64,000 nt of DNA, from positions 5,394,001 through 5,458,000 of the forward strand of contig OW818657.1 of NCBI GenBank assembly GCA_942492905.1, given 5' to 3'. A program made the translations under genes and the position numbers. This stretch comes from CAIZWU01 sp942492905 (GTDB lineage Bacteria; Verrucomicrobiota; Verrucomicrobiia; Verrucomicrobiales; V1-33). Shown here piece by piece: positions 9,222 to 17,721 of this stretch. Positions within the stretch are counted from its first letter, which is position 1. Each line of letters begins with the position of its first letter. Below the pieces are notes generated by a model. That model was not told the DNA's origin, searched no databases, and saw only the letters and a program-made list of their open reading frames with translations.

Positions 9222-9521
9222 GATCGGATCGGGGGGGGGAATCGACGATGAGGTCTCAAGATCGACCCGGTCCCGGAGGCCTCTTTGGATTCATCAATCA
9301 ATAATTTGTGCCGACTTTGTCACATTGGAACAACTCCCGCACTGATATTAAAATGACAAAATGGTCATGCAGGCATTCATGTCAGCTGCCGGAGGGGTTT
9401 ACTCCCTGTCCCCCTGACCGCTCGACGTGGTTGTTGCTGGCGCCTTCCCCCGCCGCCAACGGCGGCCGATCCGTTCCGGCCGCAGCCCAGCCCCCCGGGC
9501 CAGCCGCCAAGTAAACCCGAA
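9222..9521. other. 300-base gap between the CotH gene and eboF
   Basis: No convincing gene here. It should hold the promoter of the CotH gene; the AT-rich patch around 9296-9345 is the only part of low GC. Near the eboF end there are two short GC-rich inverted repeats, GCCGCC-AAC-GGCGGC at 9452-9466 and GCGGCC/GGCCGC at 9462-9483, which could stop transcription leaving eboF, but neither is followed by a T run on the minus strand. Confidence 0.4.
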
Positions 9522-10925
9522 TCAAACCGCCTCCGGCGGATCCACTATGCCGCGTTTCACGGCCGCGATCAATTCATGGAAGACGCGGGTGGCAGGGATG
9601 GAATCGTCGGTGACGAGATGCGGAAAATCCCCGGCAAGGATGGGCCAATCGTAGCGGTCTTCCGGGATGCGGCCATGACTGCCCTTCACGAGGCTGGCGT
9701 CGAGCGGGATGACATCCATCAGATAACGCATCCCGGCCTTTTTCTTGAAGAGCCGTTTGCCGACTTCAAATTTGGGATGCTTGAACGTGGGATCGAGAAA
9801 CAACTCCACGGGATCATAACCAGGCTTCCGATGGATATCCACGCAACGGGCAAAGTCAGGGGCCACCGCGTCATCCAACCAATAATAGTAGGTGAACCAA
9901 CTGTTTTTGTCCGCGAGGCAGATCAGGTCGCCGCTGCGGGGATGGTCGAGTCCGATGGAGGCTTTCCACACCCCATCGATCACACTTTCCACCCCGGGCA
10001 CGGCGGAAAGGACTTCGCGCACTTCCGGCAGGATGGACGGGTCGTTGACGTAGATGTGGGCGATCTGGTGATCGGCCAGAGCAAAGGCTTTGCTGGCTCC
10101 GCAATCCAACAACTCCAGCCCCAGTTCCTCACGGATGGTGATCCAGCCATGCTCCCGCAGGACCCGGTTCAGGTGTACGGCCTGGTTGACCGGCGTGATC
10201 CCATATTCAGACAGCAGGACCACCCGGATGGCGCGGTGTTTGTAAAATTGAATGAGGTCGCCAACGATGTGGTCTATGGCTTTCAGATCCTCCACGATGG
10301 CGGGATCATCGGGACCGAGACGCTGGAGGTTGTAGTCGAGGTGCGGCAGGTAGACCAAACTCAAGTTAGGCCAGTATTTATCCTCGGTCCATTTGGCAGA
10401 TTCGGCGATCCATTCCGAACAGGGCAAACCGGCCATGGGTCCCCAGAAGGAGGGAAACGGGAATTCACCGAGATCCTCCTTGATGCGGTCCCGCAGGCCG
10501 GGCGGGCTGGTGTAGATATCAAAAATCTTGCGGCCATCCGCCGGATAGCTGGGGCGCGGGGTGATGGAATAATCCGCCGTGGAATACATGTTATACCACC
10601 AGAACAACTTGGCCACGGTGTAACCGGGGTATTCGCGCTTCAGGACGTCCCAGAACTTCTCGCCTTTGACCAGATGGTTGCTTTGTTTCCACATCTGCAC
10701 CTCGGCCTGCTCCCGGTTATACCAGCCGTTGGCCACGATCCCGTGATCGGACACGCGGCGTCCGGTCAGGTAGGTGGTCTGCATGGTGGTGGTCACCGCC
10801 GGCAGCACCGGCCGGATCGGGGCGATCTGCTTGTGCTTGAGCCAGGCCAGAATATTGGGCGTGGTTTCCGCGCTGATGTGGCGGGCGGTGAGGCCGACGA
10901 CGTTGAGGATGGCTGCGCGGCTCAT
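9522..10925 (-). CDS. eboF: EboF-like phosphatase/phosphodiesterase-fold protein
   Basis: A 467-residue alkaline-phosphatase-superfamily protein of the nucleotide pyrophosphatase/phosphodiesterase branch. The segment LPAVTTTMQTTYLTGR (41-56) aligns with the nucleophile-threonine motif of that branch. LPHLDYNLQRLGPDD and LLSEYGITPV sit where metal ligands are found. The usual N-terminal metal-ligand aspartate seems absent: the first strand reads LNVVGLT. The gene begins 6 bases after eboD and is the last of three tightly packed genes, which fits the ebo (metabolite export) cluster known from scytonemin-producing cyanobacteria and eustigmatophyte plastids. Its substrate is unknown; in cyanobacteria the cluster is tied to moving a precursor to the periplasm. 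The name rests on fold plus context. Confidence 0.78.
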   Translation of the reverse strand: MSRAAILNVVGLTARHISAETTPNILAWLKHKQIAPIRPVLPAVTTTMQTTYLTGRRVSDHGIVANGWYNREQAEVQMWKQSNHLVKGEKFWDVLKREYPGYTVAKLFWWYNMYSTADYSITPRPSYPADGRKIFDIYTSPPGLRDRIKEDLGEFPFPSFWGPMAGLPCSEWIAESAKWTEDKYWPNLSLVYLPHLDYNLQRLGPDDPAIVEDLKAIDHIVGDLIQFYKHRAIRVVLLSEYGITPVNQAVHLNRVLREHGWITIREELGLELLDCGASKAFALADHQIAHIYVNDPSILPEVREVLSAVPGVESVIDGVWKASIGLDHPRSGDLICLADKNSWFTYYYWLDDAVAPDFARCVDIHRKPGYDPVELFLDPTFKHPKFEVGKRLFKKKAGMRYLMDVIPLDASLVKGSHGRIPEDRYDWPILAGDFPHLVTDDSIPATRVFHELIAAVKRGIVDPPEAV

Positions 10926-10931
10926 GTTGGG

Positions 10932-12104
10932 TCAGGTCAAGGCGGGCACGGCGGTGCGGCCCCGCAGCCATTCGAGGGCCTGCTGCACCAGGGCATCGTC
11001 CATTTCGTGCACCTCACGGGCTTCGCCGGGTGCCGTCACGAGAGTAATGCAGAGTTCGCCACCGAGGTGTTCCCGGAATTCCTCAAGGCCGCGCAGGACC
11101 ACCAGTTGGCCGGCAGAATTGGCAGTAAGCAACTCGTCAGCCCAGAGGATGAATCCCACCCGTTCCATCAGGGCAAGGATGCGGTCGCGGTCCTCCGCGG
11201 TGAGCAATCCGGCGAGGCAGGCATATTGCAGATCGGCCGCCATGCCGATGGCCACGGCCCGGCCATGGCTGACACGGAAACCGGACAATTGTTCCAGCTT
11301 GTGCGCGATCCAATGGCCGAAATCGAGGGGCCGGGCGGAGCCGAATTCAAAGGGATCACCGCCGGTGCAGATGTGCTGGACGTGGAGTTCGGCACTGCGC
11401 TGGATGACACGATGCAGGATGGCCGGCTCGAGGCGCGCGAGGGCGGTGGCTTCCGTTTCCATTTCGCGGAAAAACGCCGCATCGCGGATCAGGGCGACCT
11501 TGATGGCTTCGATCACCCCATCACGGCGGTCTCCGACCGGCAGGCTTTCGAGAAAGCGGAAGTCGTTGATGACTGCGAAGGGAACGGCAAAGGTGCCGAC
11601 CCAGTTTTTCTTGCCGAAGTGGTTCACGCCATTTTTCACCCCCACTCCACCATCGGCCTGACTTAAAGTCGTGGTGGGCATCCTCACCAGACGGATGCCC
11701 CGGTGCGCGGTGGCGGCGGCAAAACCCACCAGATCCAGCACCGCACCGCCACCGATGGCGATCACGTAGCTGTGGCGGTCAATGCCCGCATCGTTGATCG
11801 CAGCCCAGAGCTCCTCGACCAGCGGCCAGTCGTTTTTGCAGGGTTCGCCCCCGGGAATGATCCGCAGACCCGCCAGCACCAGCAGGCCGTCCTGCGCGGC
11901 AAACCAAGCACGGATCGCGGCTTCAAGGCCCGGTTGGCCGGCGGCGACGGCTTTTTCCAGCACAATCAGGACCCGGCGCACGCGGTTCGCCTCGGCTTCG
12001 GCGGGGCACAGGACATCGCGCAGCAGCGTCTGGGCAGGATCAAAGACACCCTCCGTGAAGAAAACACGGTGCGGGAGGGAAAGGGAAACGCGACGCTCAA
12101 TCAT
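10932..12104 (-). CDS. eboD: EboD-like 3-dehydroquinate synthase homologue
   Basis: A 390-residue sugar-phosphate cyclase of the dehydroquinate synthase superfamily. It shows the NAD-binding GGGAVLDLVGF motif, MPTTTLSQADGGVGVKNGVN, the metal-ligand glutamate region (DGVIEAIKVALIRD) and histidines in FGHWIAHKLE and SHGRAVAIGM. The 'SHGRAV' piece replaces the HGEAV of true AroB, and the protein is longer than AroB by roughly 30 residues, both as expected for the EboD group rather than the shikimate enzyme. It starts 33 bases after eboC and ends 6 bases before eboF. The reaction is not known; cyclisation of a phosphorylated sugar is the family expectation. It could still serve as the AroB of this organism if no other copy exists. 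Confidence 0.82.
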   Translation of the reverse strand: MIERRVSLSLPHRVFFTEGVFDPAQTLLRDVLCPAEAEANRVRRVLIVLEKAVAAGQPGLEAAIRAWFAAQDGLLVLAGLRIIPGGEPCKNDWPLVEELWAAINDAGIDRHSYVIAIGGGAVLDLVGFAAATAHRGIRLVRMPTTTLSQADGGVGVKNGVNHFGKKNWVGTFAVPFAVINDFRFLESLPVGDRRDGVIEAIKVALIRDAAFFREMETEATALARLEPAILHRVIQRSAELHVQHICTGGDPFEFGSARPLDFGHWIAHKLEQLSGFRVSHGRAVAIGMAADLQYACLAGLLTAEDRDRILALMERVGFILWADELLTANSAGQLVVLRGLEEFREHLGGELCITLVTAPGEAREVHEMDDALVQQALEWLRGRTAVPALT

Positions 12105-12137
12105 GAACCAATGACAACGGCGGGGGAACCGTCTGCC

Positions 12138-12911
12138 TTACGTTGCGGCGTATTTTCGCTGGAGCAACCGGCACAGCGGCCAAAGCAAAAGACAAATCAG
12201 CGCCATCCCGTGCGCCCCGCCCGTGCCCATGACCACACAGGCAAGGCACGCCTGACCGGTGCCGAGCGCGAACAGCAGCGCCGCATCCACCAGTGGAATC
12301 GCCGCCAGCATTTCCCCCACCCAGCGGCCCACGCTCCACTGCGGCCGCAGCGCCCGCAGCAGGCCGCCGCCCGGACGCGATTCCCGCCGCGCCAGCAGAC
12401 TCAGCAGAATGATGTAAGCCCACACCACCGCCGCCGCAGTCAGGATTTTCCAATCGAGGACGCGGCCCGCCACGGCGGCTCCCGACAAAACCAACAAAGC
12501 CCGGCAGGCACCCATCACGACCACGCTCCACGGCGTTTCCTTGTGGCGGAAATCGTAGGCCAGAATGGCCACTGCGAGGCCGACCGGAAGGAACCATGAG
12601 GCCGGGCTGGCCGCGATGAACAACCCCAGCCCCAGCGCCATTTCAGCCAAGCCCAGAGTCCACACCGCCCGCTCCGTCATCGCTCCGGAGGGAATCAGCC
12701 GGTCCGGCTTGTGGGCCCGGTCCCAGCGGGCGTCGCAGGCATCGTTCAAGGTGCAGCCGCCCGCGTAGAGCAGCGTGCCGCCACTCAACGCGGCGCACAA
12801 GCCAAGCCAACACCCGCCGCCCGCCAAAGCCCAGGCCATGAGGACATTCGACCACACCGTGGGGAGGTTGGGCACGCGGGCCAGCGTCAGGATCTGGTGA
12901 AAGGTCGGCAT
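12138..12911 (-). CDS. eboC: EboC-like UbiA-family prenyltransferase
   Basis: A 257-residue polytopic membrane protein with about eight hydrophobic segments. The first UbiA motif is seen as LNDACDARWDRAHKPDRL, with the metal/diphosphate-binding NxxxDxxxD pattern; the second aspartate-rich loop is near AYDFRHKETPW. UbiA enzymes move a polyprenyl chain onto an acceptor at the membrane face. In ebo clusters this is EboC, whose acceptor is unknown. The start at 12911 (MPTFHQIL) was chosen because similarity begins there and it falls 13 bases after the apt stop, so apt and eboCDF are probably one transcript. No eboA, eboB or eboE is present here. Confidence 0.83.
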   Translation of the reverse strand: MPTFHQILTLARVPNLPTVWSNVLMAWALAGGGCWLGLCAALSGGTLLYAGGCTLNDACDARWDRAHKPDRLIPSGAMTERAVWTLGLAEMALGLGLFIAASPASWFLPVGLAVAILAYDFRHKETPWSVVVMGACRALLVLSGAAVAGRVLDWKILTAAAVVWAYIILLSLLARRESRPGGGLLRALRPQWSVGRWVGEMLAAIPLVDAALLFALGTGQACLACVVMGTGGAHGMALICLLLWPLCRLLQRKYAAT

Positions 12912-12924
12912 CAGACGGAATCCA

Positions 12925-13458
12925 TTAGTAACCCAGCACGCCCGCGACCGGCACCCCAACGGGCAGCAATTTCCGGCCGTTGAGGAAACCCAATTCAATC
13001 AGGAAGGTCATCCCCGCGAGATCACCGCCAAGCCGTTGCACCAATCCGGCAGCTGCCGCGGCGGTGCCTCCCGTGGCCAGCACGTCATCCACCAGCCACA
13101 CCCGCTCACCGGGACTGATGGCATCGGCATGGATTTCGATCTGGTTGGAGCCGTATTCCAGATCGTAGGCCGCTCCTTCGGTTTTCCATGGCAGCTTGCC
13201 TTTCTTCCTCACCGGGATAAAACCGCAGCCCAGACGATCTGCCACCGCCGCGGCAAAAATGAACCCGCGGGCATCAATGCCCACGATTTTGGTCACCCCC
13301 TGCCCGGCCACCGTTTCAGTCAGGGCATCGATGGTCAGCTTGAACAGCCCCCCATCCGACAACATGGGCGTGATATCCTTGAAGACGATGCCAGGGGAAG
13401 GAAAGTCCGGCACATCGCGGACCGCGGCCAGGAGCAGGGAGAGATCAAGGGGAGTCAT
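12925..13458 (-). CDS. apt: Adenine phosphoribosyltransferase
   Basis: A 177-residue type I phosphoribosyltransferase that converts adenine and PRPP to AMP in purine salvage. The PRPP-binding motif reads VWLVDDVLATGGTAAAA, and the N-terminal region has the APT-typical DFPSPGIVFKDITPML and GIDARGFIFAAAVADRLG pieces. Length matches the family. The start at 13458 (MTPLDLSLLL) fits the conserved N-terminus; upstream residues in the frame are not conserved. Its stop lies 13 bases before eboC, so it is the likely first gene of the apt-eboCDF unit, an unusual link between purine salvage and a cryptic export cluster. Confidence 0.93.
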   Translation of the reverse strand: MTPLDLSLLLAAVRDVPDFPSPGIVFKDITPMLSDGGLFKLTIDALTETVAGQGVTKIVGIDARGFIFAAAVADRLGCGFIPVRKKGKLPWKTEGAAYDLEYGSNQIEIHADAISPGERVWLVDDVLATGGTAAAAAGLVQRLGGDLAGMTFLIELGFLNGRKLLPVGVPVAGVLGY

Positions 13459-13560
13459 AGCTAGGCCAAACCTGAAACCGGTTCGCCCCGGGTGCAAGCC
13501 CACTGGCGGGCGCCGTCCTCCTGCATTTACGGCCTCTGGATGAAGCCTTGCGCACTGCCG

Positions 13561-14223
13561 CTATACTTGTCTTCCTCGGGTGAACTGCTGGTAAACCGCC
13601 TCCCGGTCTGTTGGCGTCTTGAGGGCCTTGAGAGCCTCTGCCAGAACCATTTCCGGAGTGGAACCCGCGGGCGCATCGCGGCGGCGGAAGGCCAGCGTCA
13701 GCCGTTCCTGCCAGGCCTCCACTTGCTCAGGATGGAAGGACAGCACCCGGGCATACTCGGTTTCCGCTTCCTCCCACCGGTGTTTTTCCACATAAAAGCG
13801 GGCGAGCTTCAAGGTGTAGGGCGGTTTGGCTTCGCGGGCTCCGGGGAAGAAAACAGCGTCGATGAAACGGGTGAAACCGGAGGACGATAAAACCGAAATT
13901 TCAGGCGCAATCAGGAACGCCAAGAAAAGCGCCATAAAAAATCCTCCCTGCAAAACCAAGGACAGGCACAGCACAGCCAGAGTCCATCGTCCAGCCATAT
14001 TGATGTTTTCCGCAACTGATTCGGAAATCCATATTCCCAATTTTAGACAAGAGAAACGAACCGACCATGCTCGTAGCCATGGAACGATAATACCCAGCGC
14101 CAGAATGGATATCAATGACCCGATAAGAATGCGGCTGACCTCAAAATCACGCAGGAGGTCCCATCCTAGAACGGCCAACATAAAAAAAGCCAGCCAGCTC
14201 ACAACGGTTTTGTAGATCGTCAT
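13561..14223 (-). CDS. Membrane protein with C-terminal TPR-like region
   Basis: A 220-residue protein with three or four membrane segments in the first 130 residues (for example VVSWLAFFMLAVLGWDLL and a pair around residues 85-115). After about residue 130 it turns soluble, with a segment that fits one tetratricopeptide repeat (KLARFYVEKHRWEEAETEYARVL). TPR regions bind partner proteins. No enzyme motif is visible and I do not recognise the family. It sits 102 bases upstream of apt on the same strand and may or may not be in that unit. The upstream open frame before the chosen start contains a short palindrome that is probably non-coding. Confidence 0.6.
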   Translation of the reverse strand: MTIYKTVVSWLAFFMLAVLGWDLLRDFEVSRILIGSLISILALGIIVPWLRAWSVRFSCLKLGIWISESVAENINMAGRWTLAVLCLSLVLQGGFFMALFLAFLIAPEISVLSSSGFTRFIDAVFFPGAREAKPPYTLKLARFYVEKHRWEEAETEYARVLSFHPEQVEAWQERLTLAFRRRDAPAGSTPEMVLAEALKALKTPTDREAVYQQFTRGRQV

Positions 14224-14247
14224 GGCTGGCTGGCTTGGAAATGGAGC

Positions 14248-14264
14248 GCGGACTTCCAGTCCGC
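14248..14264. repeat. Short GC-rich palindrome
   Basis: A perfect inverted repeat: 7-base arms GCGGACT and AGTCCGC around a TCC loop. It lies between the isomerase gene (ends 14313) and the membrane TPR gene (starts 14223), both on the minus strand. There is no T run, so it is not a classical terminator. It resembles other palindromes at gene ends in this window (20743, 29530, 62401). Confidence 0.6.
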
Positions 14265-14312
14265 CCCTGAGCATTGGCTACTCAGAAGGGGCACCGACGT
14301 CCCCGGGATTCC

Positions 14313-15173
14313 TCACACCAACGGATGCAGGTTATCCTTGCACCACTGGCCGTTTTGCAGGGTCACGCCATCGGGGTCTTCGACGGCGATGTGGGCTTCA
14401 TCCTCACAGATGATCCACCCTTCGTATTTGCGGGCGGTGAGCCATTCCGTGATCTTGTGGAAGTCCAGTTTGCCGGTGCCCATCTGCGCCCACGGCTCGG
14501 GGCCGTTGCCGGAGAAATCCTTGTAGTGGATATGGTTCACGAGGTGCTGCCATTTGTTCAGCGTGGCGATGACATCCATGCCGCCCCGGATGATGTGGCC
14601 CACGTCGGGCGTCCAGCCGGTGACGCTGGGGTCAAGGCTGCTGAGCACGACATCGTAGTCCTCCTGGGTGCGGACGAGGGAAGGCGGCGGGCTGTTGGGG
14701 TGGTAGGAGCACTTCAACCCCACGTCGGCGCCGCGTTTGGAAACGGCGTTGATGTTCCGGGCCACATTCAGGCGGCGGCGTTGCAGATCGTCTTTACGGC
14801 CGCTGGGGAGGGTGACCGTGCCGAGCATGGAACCGGGGAAGTGTTTGAGTAGATCCAGGGTGAAGGCGAGCGCCTCCTCCTCGCCGGGACGCAACGTGTC
14901 GCCGTCGAACGCACAGACGAGCGCCAAGCCCGCCAGTTGCACGTTATTTTCCTGGAGCACATCCTTGAGGCGGATCGGATCGCAGAAATCGCCGAGCCAG
15001 TATTTGCCACAGCCTAGAGCGCTTTCCGAGATTTCGAGCACCATGGGCTCGATCCCGGTGAAACCCGCCTGACCGGCGATTTTGATCATGTGGTCCAGCT
15101 TGTTATCGTAGGCCTTGCCGGTGCCTTGCATGAACCAGGTGTAAACTTGGGAGCCGAATTGGATTTTGGACAT
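14313..15173 (-). CDS. Sugar phosphate isomerase/epimerase (xylose-isomerase-like TIM barrel)
   Basis: A 286-residue protein of the AP-endonuclease-2/xylose-isomerase-like TIM barrel group, which includes inosose dehydratases and keto-sugar epimerases. Pieces typical of the fold are GFTGIEPMVLE, LKCSYHPNSPP, the metal-site candidates WTPDVGHI and HYKDFSGNG, and the C-terminal GWIICEDE. It has no signal peptide, so it should act in the cytoplasm, but the precise sugar substrate is unknown. It follows the alpha/beta hydrolase by 107 bases on the same strand. It is shorter and different from the EboE protein of ebo clusters, so I do not count it as part of that system. Confidence 0.8.
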   Translation of the reverse strand: MSKIQFGSQVYTWFMQGTGKAYDNKLDHMIKIAGQAGFTGIEPMVLEISESALGCGKYWLGDFCDPIRLKDVLQENNVQLAGLALVCAFDGDTLRPGEEEALAFTLDLLKHFPGSMLGTVTLPSGRKDDLQRRRLNVARNINAVSKRGADVGLKCSYHPNSPPPSLVRTQEDYDVVLSSLDPSVTGWTPDVGHIIRGGMDVIATLNKWQHLVNHIHYKDFSGNGPEPWAQMGTGKLDFHKITEWLTARKYEGWIICEDEAHIAVEDPDGVTLQNGQWCKDNLHPLV

Positions 15174-15187
15174 GTTGTTAAAGTAAA

Positions 15188-15259
15188 AGGATTCAGGTTT
15201 CAGAAGAACAAAAAGGAGGGATCTGGTGTCTGGCCCGGGCTTTCTGAACCCTGAATCCT
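15188..15259. repeat. Long intergenic inverted repeat
   Basis: The arms are 15188-15205 and 15242-15259, 18 bases each with one mismatch, around a 36-base loop. The repeated word is built from AGGATTCAGG and TTTCAG. It lies between the alpha/beta hydrolase and the isomerase, both read on the minus strand, so the transcript would form a stem there. It could attenuate or stabilise the message, or be a dispersed repeat. Confidence 0.7.
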
Positions 15260-15280
15260 GAAACCTTTCCCCTTCTTATT

Positions 15281-16084
15281 TTAGTGTTTAAGCAGCCATT
15301 CGGTGCTGCGGGGATTGAAGTCGGCGAGGCATTCCCAGTGGAAGGCATGGCCGGCATTGTCGTAGAGGTGGAGGTCCGATCCGGGGATGCCGGCGGCCAC
15401 TTCCTCACTCATCCAACGCGGGGTGAAGATGTCATTTTTCCCGCCGATGACGAGGGTCGGGCATTTGATGTCCTTGAGCTGGTCCAAGGTGTTATGAGTC
15501 ATCGCGGCGGCGGCCTGGGCTTCCATGGCGTGGACCGGCTGCGGGGCGGGATTGATCGCGGCGCCGGCATTGCCATCAAGGATGCCCTTCCAGCAATCAT
15601 CGTTGTCGAACCACGGTTTGGTGAAGATGAGCATGTGCACGTAATGCATGAAGTCCTCCGGCCGGAAGGCGGCTTTGCACTTCATCATGTGCTCCCAGGT
15701 GGTGAGGCCGTAGCGGTCCTGCCGGGCCCAGGAGCACATGAGGATGAGGGATTTCACCTTTTCGGGGTGCCGCAGGGCGAGCTGCTGGGCGACCACGCTG
15801 CCGAGGGAGCAGCCAACCACGCGGGCGGATTTGATGCCCAGCGCATCCATCAGGCCGGCATAGTCGTCCGCCATCATTTCCGTGGTGTAGGGCCCCACGG
15901 GTTTGTCGGTGAGGCCGACGCCGCGGTTGTCGCCGAGGATGCACCGGAAGTGTTTCGACCACTCGGCCGCATGGGCTTCCCAGACACCGCCGGGCGCAGT
16001 GACGCCCATGATGCAGATGAGCGGTTCGCCGGAGCCGCGCTCCTCGTAAAATATTTGGATTCCGTTGGTGGTGACTGTAGGCAT
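15281..16084 (-). CDS. Alpha/beta hydrolase
   Basis: A 267-residue alpha/beta-hydrolase-fold enzyme. The nucleophile elbow is GCSLGS with Ser93; the likely acid is Asp218 (GGKNDIFTP) and the base His246 (NAGHAFHWE). The oxyanion region before it reads IMGVTAPGGVW, and DNRGVGLTD is the conserved loop. No signal peptide is seen, so it is probably cytoplasmic. Its ester, lactone or C-C substrate cannot be told from sequence. It lies upstream of the sugar isomerase-like gene in the same direction, which hints at a shared carbohydrate-derived pathway, although a 107-base gap with a long inverted repeat separates them. Confidence 0.85.
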   Translation of the reverse strand: MPTVTTNGIQIFYEERGSGEPLICIMGVTAPGGVWEAHAAEWSKHFRCILGDNRGVGLTDKPVGPYTTEMMADDYAGLMDALGIKSARVVGCSLGSVVAQQLALRHPEKVKSLILMCSWARQDRYGLTTWEHMMKCKAAFRPEDFMHYVHMLIFTKPWFDNDDCWKGILDGNAGAAINPAPQPVHAMEAQAAAAMTHNTLDQLKDIKCPTLVIGGKNDIFTPRWMSEEVAAGIPGSDLHLYDNAGHAFHWECLADFNPRSTEWLLKH

Positions 16085-16217
16085 ATTGGGAAGACTTTAA
16101 GTTTCGGCCTGGGCCGGGGTGGTGATTTAACGGAGCCGGGCGGCGCTTCCAAGTATTTTCCGCAGGCGGGCGGCACTTTTTCCATAAGGGGAAAAAGCCC
16201 GGGGTTTGAAATCGCGG

Positions 16218-17561
16218 TCAAGGCTTAAGGCGCAGTTCGGGACGTTCGGTAAATCGAACAATCCCAAATGACGGGCCAGTGGAAAAAGCTGGACCGACTT
16301 CGCTATAAATGACACCTCCCGAATGCGGATCCCATTGCATCGGCTTGCCATGGAAAGGATCCAGCGGCACCTCGGGCAGGTAGGCTGGGATGACTTCTTT
16401 TAACGTCTCCGGAACACTGCCCCCGGCTGCTTCCCAACGATGCAGCGCGATGCAAACGCGCATGGCCTGCTGGTCGAAAAGACAGAGGCGGGCTCCGTAG
16501 TCGGCGCTGGCCCATGTGTTCAAAACATTGGAGCTAAAATACGATCCTGGCGCGTTAAGATAAAACCTCAGATCCCTTCTTCCGCCCAGATTTATCACGT
16601 GCTTTTGGAAGCGCCCACCGGAACTGATGTGAGTTCCCAGCCAACCCGCCTTGGCCTCGCGTAGCCCAGCGGCCAGGTCATTCGCGGATTGGCGTGGTTT
16701 AAAGGCAAACTTCCACATCCACCAAGTTAATGGATAGTGACTCAAATAACCGTGGTTGGCAAGCTCCCGATGGGGCGTGAGAACCAGATAATTGCGGCAA
16801 GCCACCACGTCACCATGAAGGCTTCTTGGAAATGTTTCCCTCGTAAACCAAGGGATTTCGCAAATGCGTTCCAATTGGGAAACCAGTGCCGAATCGGGGG
16901 AAACTGTGGCCAAGAAGCCCGGGATTGTTTTTACAGCTAAATCAGCGAATGCACTCGCGCTGCTGAATTGTTCCAAAGTGATGCTTTCGGCAAACATCCG
17001 GCGGGCGGCTTGATCCAAAAGCAGCAATGTGTCCAGTGCCCCTGCGGTTTGTCTCCGATGCAATAACTGCAGCAATGTCAGCCAAACGTCATCTCTGACT
17101 CTGTATCTCGATATGAATCCATCCCCTCTAAAACTGGTCAACAATGGTGTCTGAAATGATGGTGTCTGAAATGATGGATAGGCGAGAGCTTCCCGCAGCT
17201 CCCGCAATCGGTCCCGCCCCCGCTGGGCGGCCTGAGCCAGCACGGGATCGTTTTCGTCCCAGGCGGTTTTGGCTTTGAGGAATGCATACAAGTGATTTTC
17301 CTCCGGTCTCGGCACGTTCGGAAGATTGCGGTAATTCCACTTTTCGGAAAGAAAGACCCAGCCGTTATCCTTTGCCGCGATTTCCCGGGTGGCGCCGGCC
17401 TGCGGATCGTCCAACGGCTGGAGCGGTGGATCGAAGAGCATCAGGCAGACGGTAAGGACGGGAATCAGAAGAAACGCCCATAAGCCACGACGCCAAGTCC
17501 AGCGGAGTCCTGAGGGATTCCCGGCTTCATCGGTTTGCGGCAGCTCGTCCGGGATTGGCAT
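16218..17561 (-). CDS. Membrane-anchored protein of unknown function
   Basis: A 447-residue protein with one membrane anchor near the N-terminus (LWAFLLIPVLTVCLMLF, about residues 28-44), preceded by a charged cytoplasmic tail, so most of it should face the periplasm. The body is helical and unrecognised. The end contains AMRVCIALHRWEAAGG followed by PLDPFHGKPMQWD, a segment often seen at the end of large secreted planctomycete and Verrucomicrobiota proteins. Inside it, SFQTP occurs twice in a row, encoded by a perfect 15-base tandem duplication (17144-17173). It diverges from the cytochrome protein that starts at 17722, sharing a 160-base promoter region. Confidence 0.6.
   Translation of the reverse strand: MPIPDELPQTDEAGNPSGLRWTWRRGLWAFLLIPVLTVCLMLFDPPLQPLDDPQAGATREIAAKDNGWVFLSEKWNYRNLPNVPRPEENHLYAFLKAKTAWDENDPVLAQAAQRGRDRLRELREALAYPSFQTPSFQTPLLTSFRGDGFISRYRVRDDVWLTLLQLLHRRQTAGALDTLLLLDQAARRMFAESITLEQFSSASAFADLAVKTIPGFLATVSPDSALVSQLERICEIPWFTRETFPRSLHGDVVACRNYLVLTPHRELANHGYLSHYPLTWWMWKFAFKPRQSANDLAAGLREAKAGWLGTHISSGGRFQKHVINLGGRRDLRFYLNAPGSYFSSNVLNTWASADYGARLCLFDQQAMRVCIALHRWEAAGGSVPETLKEVIPAYLPEVPLDPFHGKPMQWDPHSGGVIYSEVGPAFSTGPSFGIVRFTERPELRLKP
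17144..17173. repeat. In-frame 15-base tandem duplication
   Basis: Two identical copies of ATGGTGTCTGAAATG lie head to tail within the gene at 16218-17561 and add five residues (SFQTP). The unit size keeps the reading frame, suggesting replication slippage that was tolerated. Confidence 0.85.
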
Positions 17562-17721
17562 TTTGGTCGGGGATCGGCATTCAGCATTCCATGCCGCGGG
17601 ATAAATTGACAGTAGAAACCACGGGTGGATGAAGCAAAATCGTGCGTGATATATGTCTTCGCAGGCTCCCGTTTACCAAGCCTTGCCGGTTTTCCCATTT
17701 CTGTTGCACCCCTTGACTCCC

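Noticed and set aside
9576..11666. A 696-codon open frame on the plus strand, opposite eboF and eboD
   Set aside because: Codon bias of two real genes leaves the other strand open; the translated protein is rich in His, Gly and Arg without motifs.
10932..12104. The dehydroquinate-synthase-like gene as plain aroB
   Set aside because: It has SHGRAV instead of HGEAV, is longer than AroB, and is packed with eboC and eboF. I cannot exclude that it supplies AroB function.
14313..15173. The sugar isomerase-like gene as the missing eboE
   Set aside because: It is about 100 residues shorter than I expect for EboE, is separated from eboCDF by apt and a membrane gene, and reads more like an inosose-dehydratase-type protein.
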